DNA from: Omphalotus guepiniiformis
Taxonomy: Eukaryota > Basidiomycota > Agaricomycetes > Agaricales > Omphalotaceae
NCBI GenBank assembly: GCA_028554645.1
Contig: JAQOOI010000080.1
Coordinates: 1,550,001-1,614,000 of the forward strand
Direction: 5' to 3'
Length of the DNA stretch: 64,000 bases
The notes below the pieces were generated by a model, which had not been told where the DNA came from, did no database searches, and saw only the letters and a program-made list of their open reading frames with translations. Positions 35,335 through 45,726 of this stretch are shown one piece after another (the stretch's first letter is position 1; each line of letters opens with the position of its first letter). Made by a program: the position numbers and the translations under genes.

Positions 35335-35741
35335 TCTGTCGGTCCGGCATGTCGCGTCATGCACTAGGTGTGCCGGCCGAAGCCGAACTGCGCGACTTCC
35401 AAGCACGATTGGCACACTTCTGAGAGACTCATCTGAGTAAAGATGGAACATAACAATGTAGAATTACAGGGTCAACAAACAGAATGGAAGAAGCAACATA
35501 AGACCCTGTACACAACTTTTGAATAGTGGTATACAGTATGCAAGTTGCACACTATTAAGATATATCGTAAATCAATAAACGAATAATCAAGAAGAACGGA
35601 CATGAACAGCAAATTCGACAGAGTAGTCTCCTGAGCAGACTTCTGGAATCGGCATAACGTGATTATGGCATAGTTCGGCATAACTGACTGAGCGGCGAAG
35701 AATCTACACTTGGAAGTAGCCGCACTGAAGGCCCAAAGATG
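35335..35741. other. Intergenic region between two minus-strand genes
   Basis: The 407 bases separate the start of the MIX23 gene and the stop of the C2H2 gene, so they should hold the MIX23 promoter and the zinc-finger gene's 3' UTR. I see no convincing frame or repeat. There is an AT-rich portion around 35520-35600. Confidence 0.4.
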
Positions 35742-36808
35742 CTACGCGACCGAGAGGTTTTTCTTGCAGCGAATGGTCAACTTTGGTACATAGCCATGGA
35801 CGTCGGTTTTGTGGCGATGGAGCCGAGCGGGGTCATTGAACGCTGTAGCGCATCCATCGAACGGACATTTGTACGGGTTGTCTCGTGTGCTAGTGGTGAA
35901 GCCCGTAAGTATTCACGTCACAGAACGCAGTGACGGGGACAACGCACTGTTTGGAGGCAGTGTGAACATTCAGAGAAGTTTTCTGCCGAAGTCAATACGT
36001 GAGCAAGGTACTAGTATGCTCTTCGAATCATTAGCTAACCTGAGGAAATCTGCAATCACAATAATCGCACTGAAAGGGCCTGAAAATCGAAGTTAGAGAA
36101 GTGACTTGAATTAGAAGGCTGAGGGCCTTACTTCATCTTTAGGTGTGTTGTCTCGACATGTCGCTTCATCAGTTGCTTCTTGGCAACATATCCACATGAG
36201 GTTGAGACCCCGTTCACTTGTTCACGCCACAGACAATGCCATTCATTAGTACCACGCCCAGTTTTGACTGGGTCTGCGTAATGCAACCAATTGCGGTCGT
36301 CTTCGGGCAAATCTTGAGTTGGACGGGACAATAAGGTCTCTCCAGGAGGTAGATCAGTCCGTATTCGCGGGAGAGGTAGCTTTGGTCGATGAGTGGCCAT
36401 GCGGTGGGAATCAGTAGGAAGGGTCGGAGATCCCGACCTTTCTCTTGCATTCAACAAAGTTTGGACATTGGGCAGTTTCTGTTCGCATCGTTGAAGGCTG
36501 ATACTTCTGTTTATCACGTTGACCGTTTGACTCTGGCAGATAAAAGGTAGTACTGACTCAAGTGGCTTCACCAGTCTTTCTACTCGGCTGCTGCGCGACT
36601 CGCTATGTCCAATAGAGTGAGCACGGGCGTGGACGGTCCTTTGAGTGGGTCCATACCTCTGGTTTACTAATTTCAGTCTCTTCGTAGGCGGAGCAAGTTC
36701 CTTGGGGCTGGGGCTGGGTGAGTTGCTCCTCGAAGATAGGTCTGATGCGTCCGATCTATACGCCACACGCGAGGAAGAGATAGTATCGTCTCTGCTGAGC
36801 CGGTACAT
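35742..36808 (-). CDS. C2H2 zinc-finger protein, disordered N terminus
   Basis: The main exon encodes a Ser/Arg/Pro-rich region (ASDLSSRSNSPSPSPKEL, PPTKRLKLVN, a possible nuclear signal), then WHCLWREQVNGVSTSCGYVA with KKQLMKRHVETTH, a degenerate C2H2 finger. Three smaller exons follow with CDYCDCRFPQ, KTSLNVHT and YKCPFDGCATAFNDPARLHR-H-KTDVH, giving two more fingers. The end is KLTIRCKKNLSVA with TAG at 35742-35744. Three zinc fingers at the C terminus suggest a DNA-binding transcription factor, but the target is unknown. The start is the first clear ATG (MYRLSRDDT) at 36808; the frame is open further upstream only with GTG, and an upstream coding exon cannot be excluded. Confidence 0.68.
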
Positions 36809-37950
36809 TGGAGGCGTTTGTGGCACAAGCTCTGGCCAATTAGAGGTAGCGGTAGTTGCGTTGAACTTTCCGAGGGAGGGTCTCGGAAACTTGGATTGGG
36901 TTCTGATGCGAAGGGAGGTAAATAATTAGTGTGGTCGATGCCATTGAAAGTACAGTACCCTTCCCGAAAGATGCTGGATTGACTGGTCTTACTGAGTGAA
37001 CATCACAAGAGTGAGGTGGCGGACTATGAGCAACACAAGGAGTACATACCTTGACATAGTGACTATCGTGCGGTGAAGTGCGTCGACTCTAGCCAGTGCA
37101 CGCGCAGTGTCAGGACTTCGCGAACGAGCAGAGGGACATGTACAAATCTCGTCCATAATGATAGGCGAAACGACAATTACAAACGTGGGTCTGATTTGTG
37201 TGGCGTCTAGATCGAGGCATCAGCATCTCATCGGAATACAGGATCCTGAAGGAATGCAAAAAGATACGCTAGCACGACACTCGCCAGAGTACAGGTCATG
37301 GCCACAAGCGCAAAGGGGGTACAAGTCTCACCAAAGTAAAGCGTAACAGAGTCAAAAACTGGCTTCCGTAAGCTGTTTTGCGAAATATGTTGATAGGGTT
37401 TTTATACAGTCCGATTTTGAGGCGACGAAATAGTGAAGTGATGGACGAAAACTTGCACGCATTTTCTTTTAAACGATTTATACTTCTCGAACACGGATAT
37501 GGAGGAGAAGCTGGCGTAGGGCGTTAATCACTGCGAACTCACACAGTTGATCTCCGCAAAAACAATATTGAATCTGGATGGTCTGCAAATCGCCCACTGT
37601 GCCAAATAAATTGACGCTTACTTAACCGAGCAGGCTTAAGCGGGTGAAAACGGCAAATAACATGAACAATGAATTGTTCTGATTAACCAAAGATAGTTCT
37701 GAGCAGCCTCACACTAACGAAAAGAGCGGGCAGTTACAGACAACAAACAAAATGAATCGAAATCTCACATCCCAGGCAGTGGATATCACGTTGTATTAAT
37801 ACATGTTGTTACACGGTATCACACCGAAAACAGCGAGTTTGCCGGTGTACTTGGACATGAAGATACAACTTTGTCGGAAATTACACTGCGTATATTATTC
37901 AGTGACTTAAAGTCGCATTGAATTGAGAAGAAGCTCTTACATGCCGGCAT
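36809..37950. other. Long intergenic spacer
   Basis: About 1.14 kb between the C2H2 gene start and the 3' end of the next minus-strand gene. Short ORFs here (for example 37107-37346, plus) lack codon bias or domain-like segments. It is the likely promoter and 5' leader of the zinc-finger gene. No long repeat was found. Confidence 0.45.
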
Positions 37951-38665
37951 TCAGAGCGTCATAGGCTCAAAAGAGGATTCGCGGAAGGATGCGTTGAAGT
38001 TTGATTCGCTCCAGTCCTCCTCGGCTAGCAAGTCCTTCTCTGAGTCGGCTATGTTGTCTTGATCATCTACAGAGGATTGCAACTGGTCGGAGAATAAAGT
38101 GCCAGCAGGCAGCGAACGAGATTGCGCAAGTGCCTGACCGGGCTTCCTGAGGGGTTTCACGGGTCTCTCGGTCGAATCCTTGTGATCAAGAAGCATGGAG
38201 TCAATGTCAACTTGCGATGGCTGGGAATTTTCAGAGTCATCGATATCAGCTAAATCATCTTCAGAGCGCCGCCTTTTTCTCGAGGGACGAGAATATTTCG
38301 ATGCAGATGTCGGATCCTGAGGGGACCGGAAGATGGAACCTGTGGACAAAGCCTTCATACGAGACGAAGCATAGTGATTAGGGTCTCTGTTAGTTGCGTA
38401 GCCCTCCATGACGTCTATGAAGCGCGTTGAACGCGTGAAAAAGAATAGCGGGGGCTCATTACATACGTTTCCTTGTGCGCATACCTATTGCGCGGAGTTG
38501 AGCAGCAAGGTCTGGAGGTGTAGCGGCTGAGCTGAATAAATAAAAAGAGACAATAGTGAGCGTCTATCGGTTCAAAGATGAACAAGAGGACGCCCACAGA
38601 GTAGAGGGTATATTCGAGGCCACGCTTGACGCGTAGATTTCGGCCGTCAACACGCGTTTTGCCAT
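37951..38665 (-). CDS. Small disordered nuclear-type protein, possible Spd1/Dif1-like RNR regulator
   Basis: Three exons: MAKRVLTAEIYASSVASNI (ATG at 38663-38665), then ATPPDLAAQLRAIGMRTRK, then VMEGYATNRDPNHYASSRMK..SIFRSPQD. The joined arrangement GMRTRK-x-VMEGY resembles the RxRxxVxEGY core of the fungal ribonucleotide reductase inhibitor/import facilitator group (fission yeast Spd1, budding yeast Dif1), as I recall it. The rest is disordered: SRPSRKRRRSEDD (a nuclear signal-like basic run), a Ser/Asp-rich linker, and an acidic end NIADSEKDLLAEEDW..FEPMTL with TGA at 37951-37953. If correct it would control localisation or activity of ribonucleotide reductase after DNA damage. The function is a hypothesis; the reading frame itself is convincing because all three exons join with canonical GT/AG sites. 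Confidence 0.55.
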
Positions 38666-39004
38666 GTCCTGGTTATGGTCAAAAAGTGCAGACAATCCAA
38701 TTAGGAAATATCAAACAAACTCGTGGCCGCAGCTTTTCTCAGTATAACAGAACAAAAGCACGTTTCTGCCCAGCTGTAATTTCAAGTTGGGCCCCGGCGC
38801 CCACTGAATTACACACAGTAGCACAGGAGACAAGGAATGCGAAATAAGCAAACGAAATAGAGAGAAAATGAACAAGTACAAAGATAGATTGCAGCGTGGA
38901 AGTCGAGATAAGCGGTGATGAGAAATCAGGACGCAACTTGTTCACCGACTGCTTCCACGCAGGCGAGCGGGAGCTTCCTTCGCTGGCCATACAGCGCCTG
39001 TCGA
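38666..39004. promoter_or_regulatory. Divergent promoter region (small nuclear protein / kelch protein)
   Basis: The 339 bases between divergent start codons at 38665 and 39005 are the only room for both promoters. No clear TATA box or other motif stands out. Confidence 0.35.
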
Positions 39005-42000
39005 ATGGCACAACGTTTTGTTTTTCGTCTCATTCAACTCTTCATATTGGTCTCTTCCGTTCACGCCCAAGCTACTGTTCCTCCTTTGCAGTTCGTCACC
39101 TTAGTCTTCTCTTTTTTCTATTGTCTTACCATTATCCTTTCGTCAAGGTGGTTGAATATATCAGGTGCTCTCCACGGTACCTCAATACCCCCGCCTTTGA
39201 AAGATGCTGCTATAGGTTACGATCCATTAAGGTATATGCTATTGGTACATTATTATTCATGAACTTGATCTGATTCTGTCGCTTTTTCCCGCCAGTCGAA
39301 CAGTGATAGTCTTTGGAGGAGAATCTGGGAGCGGCATCCCACAGTCGCAGACCTATCTGTAAGATGTCTTGCTCGCTTCTTCTATATCTCGTTAACCTGC
39401 GTATGCCACTTTCCACAGTCTTGATCTTGATTCCCTAACTTGGAGTAGTCCTGCACCCCCCGATGGTCTTAGTGGTGCCCCAGCTGCTCGAAGTGCTGCT
39501 GTTTTTGGCAGTGATTTTGCTGCCAGCAAGTGCGCAGTTTTCCACGTTTTCTTGGTCTCTCTGTTGACTTGTGACCTTCTTTTGTTCAAAGTCGCCACGG
39601 ATTTATTGTCATCGGAGGCAAGGGATTGGATGGGAACGCCCTGTCTGATGTTTGGGTAGGTTCATGTGTGTAGTTATGCAAAGCTCGGTTGATCATCGGG
39701 ATCTCGCAGGAATTCGATTTTCTTCATCAATTTTGGTCTCAAGTGCAAGTTAGTCCCGGCGGTCCTTCTGCGCGATGGGGTGCCGGAGGCGGCATAGACC
39801 CCCGTGTTGCAGCGGTGTCTGACCCCATCGTTCCTGGTTTGTCGTTCTATCGGTTTGTATGCCAACCGAGTTCATTTTGTTGTGGTCTTTCACCTTGTAG
39901 GTCCTAATAATACCTTCTACTATGTCGGCGGTGTCGAAGGGTCAACACTGAGTCCGCTCTCGGAATTATGGCGACTCAACGTCTCTGGGACTCTGTCTTC
40001 GAATCTTCCTAATAACGTCGCCGCAAGCTGGGAAGACTTGAGCATCTCCAGGCTCACCGCTTCCTCCGATGCTGGTCTTGCCAGCGCGGTGTTGACACGA
40101 ACCATAGCATTATCTGGAGGTTGCAATACCACTTCTGGCACGGATGATTCTTGTGCTACTCAGGACACATTCGTTCTCAACGCGGATTCCCTTACTTCTA
40201 TCACTCTTAGCGGATGTTCCGCACCTCGTGTGGGCGCAGCCATGGTCCCAAACATGAACACCATCTCAACCAGCTTTAATTCTCAAGTGTTCTTGCTTCT
40301 GGGTACTTTTAATACCTCCTTGTGGTCTGATGACGATGGGCTTGAAAAGGGAGAAGTCGTATGTATTATCCTTCTATTCCCATTCTTCCTCTTGATTAAA
40401 CATGTGCTGTGGGCAGGCAATACTGGACACTGGTGGCGGTACCTGGACGAGATTATTGCCTTCGGGCGATCCTGGCAGCTCGGGCTCTTCCCAGGCTTTT
40501 CCTAGCCCACGAGAAGGCAGTGCGGCAGTCTCTTCCTCTTCGCCACTTGTCGGTGCATCACAAGGGACCTATTCAGATACTATCGTGAGTACCATCCGTC
40601 AATTCTTTTTATCACCCCACGATGATGCTTTATTTAGGTATTCGGTGGTCGTGACAGCACCGGGACATATCTCAACGAAGTCTGGATATTGAGAGCTTAT
40701 GGTGGCACAGTCTCGTCTTCCGGCGCGCACTGGTCTGGTTTTGGTGACGGAACGTTGCAAAGCGGTGTCAATGCAACTGGAACTGGCGTATCAATACAGT
40801 ATCTGACGACATGTGCAACCAGAAGTAATGGTACCACTACCTCTCCCAGTCACACCTCCTCATCTCCTTCGGGAACTTCATCTTCTCCATCATCTACATC
40901 AAGTTCCTCAATTGGAGCATCGCCTGTTGATACCGCAGTGTCACACAAGATACTCGCACCTCTTTCCCTAGCGCTACTCCTTCCTGCTATCCTCGTTCTT
41001 CGAACATCCACCCCCATATTCAACAATGATCGTTTATTCACCGGGCGCTCTATGGCCTTTTTAGGACTGGTGACGCTCATGTGTTATGGCTTGGCGATCG
41101 CGGGTGTTGTGACGTCCTTCACCACCATCACGGCCAGCCCAACTTCAAATTCTCTAAGCAGACGCTCGTCAACGCCGGCTCCGATTCTTGGCTCTAGTCA
41201 CGCGAAAGCTTCCCTAATTTTTTTCATAGGGCTATACGTACTGGTCCCTCTTCTATGGATCTTGTCCCGATTTACCAATACTCGCTCAGCAGACTCGCAA
41301 GATTCCAAAACTGAAGATGAATTGACTGCAGATCGAGAGCGGACAACTTCTATGGAAACAGCAGAGAAGCTCAGATCTGTGGCTAGGAGCTCAACTCCAG
41401 GAACTCATACACCATCCAGGCCGCCATCACCGCGGCAGCGAACGCAATCTTGGGGCCCATCGAGCATTTGGCGCCCAAGTCATGAACGCCGTTTATCGAG
41501 TGACAGCGAATCTAATAGTTCAGCGGGACCTGTGCGGTCATTTGAGGTGGTCAACCGACCGCCACGAGGACGCCGAGTGCAGCCCACTAACCCTGAGCAG
41601 GGTCCAAGGACGCTGGGTGAAATTGACTGGCTTCAGCGCCGTCGAAGTTTGAATACAGTGGGTGAGACGATATTTTGAGTATTGAGTGTTGAGTAGAATA
41701 AACTGACATTTTGACAACCACTTAGGGTGAACTAGACTATTTCATCACTCAAGCCACTCGTGCGCGCGAACATGAAGCTGCTTCCACGCCTGCTACCACG
41801 GACAGATTGACGCAGGCACCTCTAAATTCTTCTCCTCGACCGCAGTTGCCCAGTTCAGTAGATATCACTTTGCATCTTCTTTTGCAGCTGTTTGTCGCGG
41901 GACTGGCGGTTATCTGCCTCGTCGCTTTATGGTCTCGGTCAACAGCTGGATTCGTGGTGTTCTTAGTTTGGACAGTACTCTTCTATGTTACCCTATTCGT

Positions 42001-42367
42001 CCTCGCCTGGAACGGCAAGCCGACAACGTCCATTCTGACCCTTGTGATAGCTCGACTGCGTGCTCAGCCATATCTCGAAGTATCCAAAGAATATATGGCA
42101 CCATCGACACCACCGGTAGTGCCTGTCGTCGCAAATCAATATCCCTTCCCCCCTTCAAATGGGCCATATGTTCACGAGCCCCCTTATCGCGCAGCTACTT
42201 CAACTGATCTCAGTCATGGTGGGCCAAGGAGTGTTGAGACTGATGATGACGATGATGACGAAGACGAAGATGCTCGACAGCAAAGGATAGAAAGCGAGAT
42301 AGGTAGGCGAGAGATCGTTACAGTCACAGTCCCAAAGCGCAGACTTTGGGTTGCAAATCCGTCTTAG
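39005..42367 (+). CDS. Secreted/transmembrane kelch-repeat protein
   Basis: MAQRFVFRLIQLFILVSSVHA is a signal peptide, followed by several short exons (39005-40800). They carry kelch-like blades: VIVFGGESGSG, HGFIVIGGKGLDGNALSDVWEFDF, NNTFYYVGGVEGSTLS, SQVFLLLGTFNTS and TIVFGGRDSTGTYLNEVW. A Ser/Thr-rich stalk follows (near 40830-40920). Membrane segments are ILAPLSLALLLPAILVL, SMAFLGLVTLMCYGLAIAGV and LIFFIGLYVLVPLLWIL, and after an intron LLLQLFVAGLAVICLVAL and FVVFLVWTVLFYVTLFVL. Between them lies a Ser/Arg-rich cytosolic loop. The end is an acidic run of Asp, then REIVTVTVPKRRLWVANPS with TAG at 42365-42367. The order extracellular kelch propeller, stalk, membrane domain suggests a cell-surface sensor or adhesion protein. 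Similar kelch membrane proteins occur in fungi, but I know no assigned role for this one. Confidence 0.75.
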
Positions 42368-42603
42368 CATATTGCAGATATTAACTCATTCTATATACTC
42401 ACCGGACGATTTCACCTTCGCACGGAATGTCTTTTAGCTGTCGATACGTTCATAATACCACTGTATGCACTGGAATCTTGTATTATACCAATTATGATGA
42501 GATACCACTAGTGAGAGGAAAAGCTGAAGTAAAGGAAACGAACTCCGTAACAATTTACAAATTGATTGTCTGTCAAAAGAAATAGAGAAAAAAGTAAGGG
42601 AGA

Positions 42604-45472
42604 TCACGATTCACCTTCAATGGCCACGTCATGCCTCCACCTATCCACGCGTCCGTATTTAGCTGCATCATGAACAGGAGGAGGTGACGGAACCGGGATT
42701 GGAGCCTGGGGGACCATAGGCATCGCCATTGGAGGCGGGAAAAAACCAGATCCCATCATGGAAGGATTGAAAAACATGCTATTATGCATTTGAGCCTGCA
42801 TCATCATTTGCTGCTGGGCAGCCATCATCTGATACTGCGTTCGACGTTGTTGTTCTGGATGGAAAGCAAGAGGTTTATCGTCGTCTTCTGCATCCGGCGC
42901 AGAGCTAGGATTAGGGACCAATCTGGACGCGCGCAAACCAAGAGGTTGGTCGTCGTCGTCGTCGTCAGCAGGGTGACTGGATGGAGAAAGATTGTCGAAG
43001 TCGATGGCAGGCAGCTTGAGTTTGGCCTTATCCATAAGTGCAGACAGAGGTTTCTCTTCGTCCGAATCATCTGCGGTCACCAGCCTAGTCGTCCGTTGCA
43101 GTGCACGATCGATAGTTGCAGCTAGAGGAACGTCCTCTTCACTGTCCTCATCGTGTGCTTGTATCCGAGGAAGTGAATGGTTCTTCGGATTTCTCAAGCC
43201 TACCCCGGTTGTCCGCTGAGGACCCGCGTCTTCATCTTCAGAAGACTCAGCATACCAACCTCCTGTGTCAGTAGATGGACGCGGCGGACGCTTTTCGGAA
43301 CCACTTTCCTCACTTTCGGACTCGTCGTCGTTAACTACAGGAGGTGGCCCTCTGATAGCTGCAGGAATGTTTGGTAAGACTGGTGGGTCTGCACTAACAC
43401 GAGGCCGGTCAAGCGATTCTGTCGCCGGTGTTTCATGTACTGAGGAGGGAATGTCGTTCGCTTCATAGTCAACTTCTTTGCCCTTCTTTGCCTTCTTTTT
43501 TCTGTCTTTCCCCTTCCTCAACGCGTCTGTTTCTTCTTGTGCCTGCTGACGCTCCCGCTCGAAAGCCTCCTGAGCTTCGATCTCGCGTAATTTCACCATT
43601 TCGCGCTCCCAAAGGGTATCGACACCAAACACAGAACGATTGGACGGTATACGAGCACCCGGAGAAAGACGGGGGGGATTTCTCGTATCCTCCTCCAAGT
43701 TCAGTAACGGCTTGATATTGGCGGAGGCGCGTCGGCCAAGGCTGTCTGGGACCCCTAGTGAGCTCATGCGTTGAGAAGTAGGGCGAGCCTGGAGCGAAGC
43801 AGGGTCAATGAGGGTGCTCGTACTTCGGGCCATCATTGAGGGTCGATCATCGCCTCTGAAAACTCTACCGTAGTCATCGATTGTCAATAGAGTTGATATC
43901 ATCTCATGAGGAACTATCACTTACCGCTGTTTGTTCCGCATTTTTGCTTTACGATCCTCTAAATCATCGATGAGACTTTTGCCGTAGAGTTTTCCGGCGG
44001 GTCTATTGGGTGTCGTAGAGTCTCCTATCGGCAGTTCGGATGGGATCTCCACCTCAGGTATATTCGGCCCCAGATGAATTTGTTGTCCATCTTCCGTTGC
44101 ACGAGGTAGATCACCATCTATGTCATTATAAGCAATGTCCCGCTGACCATCAACTACCAAATTATTTCGGAAAGTCAGCTGAGATAGAGTAAGATTCGCT
44201 CTAGGATTAGGCGTAAATGAATTCGACGCGACAGGAGCTGACAGGCCGAACGTAGAAGCCCTTCGAGTGGAGCGTGCACCGGGAGGCAGAGGAGGTCCAT
44301 CTGTTGATAACTGGAAGCCTTCTCTTCCTTTCTCTTCCACAGGAGCGGGAGCACTGGTTGATTGTAAAGGACTGGGCATAACGAGGACTTTAGGCCGAAG
44401 CAAATCCATAGTTGTAGAGTAGCGAGTATTCCGTGTATACGCTCCTTGGCCAGTCATGACCGAAGCAGCATCATTCTCCAAGAGCATTCGAGAACCCAAT
44501 GAAGCATTCGACACGGTACGAGCGTGTGCGGCAGCTTTGGGATCAAAACGAGAGGCTCGTGATGGAAGCCGTAACGCAAAGGGATTGTCTTCTGCTGGGT
44601 CCATAGCCCCAGTCGAGGGGCTACGCAAATGACCACTTGTCATGAGGTCCGCACTTGCGGTAGAATAAGTTCTTCGTTGCCGGTCTTTATCCAGTAGCAT
44701 TGGAGATGGGCTGCGAACAGATGCGCTAGGGAAAGGAATTGAACCCGTGAGTGGTTCGGGATCTGGGAGCGGGTTGGAAGAAAGAGACACATCGGGGCGC
44801 CGAAAGGATGGAGGCACATCTAGGCCATTTAAATCAAGAGGCGAAGCAAATGACTTCCGTCTAGTGTCGTCGGATGTAGTGAGAAAGTCATAATTGCCGA
44901 CACTCATGGACCTTGTTGCCTTGGGTCGTCGGGCTACATTTCCCAGTACATCGTTTGTTTGGGGGAAATGAGATTGTACTGCGGATAATGGTTGAGCTGA
45001 AGGCAATGATTTCGCCTTGCCCTTACCCTTGGCACCCTTGTCTTTCGACATGAATGCGTCTAATCCCCAGGACGACAAGTCGACTTCCAACTCTTCCTCA
45101 TGTTCTTCAGTATCATAGTGTTCTGAGTCGTAGTTATCGTCCGGGCTGAATGGGTTTCGAAGCGCGATCGAACTCCTCGACTTTCTGACATCTAACGCGG
45201 ACTCTCTTCCTCCCAAACTTCCCGTCTCACTAGGAAGCGAGACACCAAGGAAGTCACTTCTACGCTGTACTGGGGCTGGTCTTGCAGGATTTCTACGAAA
45301 ATGGGCGAATATAGCACTTTCTTGTGCAGAACGATATGGTGCGCTGGGGTCATCGGGATCATTGTCGTATTCTGGAAGTCGCCAGTCAGCCAGGTCAGAT
45401 TATAGTGCGTTTAAATGATATCGTACCCAGAAGAGCTGCAGCCAGCTGCAAACGAGAGAACGGGGCAGCCAT
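42604..45472 (-). CDS. Long disordered protein of unknown function
   Basis: Three exons: MAAPFSRLQLAAALL (ATG 45470-45472), then a long exon (about 43921-45360), then another (42604-43910). Segments include EYDNDPDDPSAPYRSAQESA, SRSSIALRNPFSPDD, EEELEVDLSSWGLDAFM and KGAKGKGKAK, then Ser/Pro-rich stretches. Near 43560-43620 lies WEREMVKLREIEAQEAFERE, a charged helix that may be a coiled coil, followed by a basic run KGKDRKKKAKKGK. Asp/Glu-rich clusters with repeats of EDEDxP come next. The tail is Met/Pro-rich (QYQMMAAQQQMMMQAQM; FFPPPMAMPMVPQAP) and ends HDVAIEGES with TGA at 42604-42606. I do not recognise a family. The conserved-looking short N-terminal and central helices may be the functional parts. 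Confidence 0.7.
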
Positions 45473-45726
45473 GCTGTGAGGACTAGTCCAAGTTTCACCG
45501 ACCTACCACAGTGTCCCACTTGGAAGAATGATCATTTCACCTCCAGTGCCACGTGAACGTCTCGGATATCGACATCAGTCCTCGGCAACAGCTATGAAAC
45601 TTTAACTTCATCCTTTGAAACTACCTGGTTTTGTTGGAGATTTATTTTACAAAAAGCTATGTATTTTGTCCATAACTCCATAACCATTGATGACTGCCCA
45701 TCGCAAACGCACATACAATCTCCCTC

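Noticed and set aside
36809..36930. Upstream extension of the C2H2 gene frame
   Set aside because: Only a GTG gives a longer start, and a stop lies close upstream. A spliced leader exon is possible but I could not show one.
37107..37346. Plus-strand ORF in the long spacer near 37 kb
   Set aside because: No recognisable domain, neutral composition and isolated context. Nothing supports a gene.
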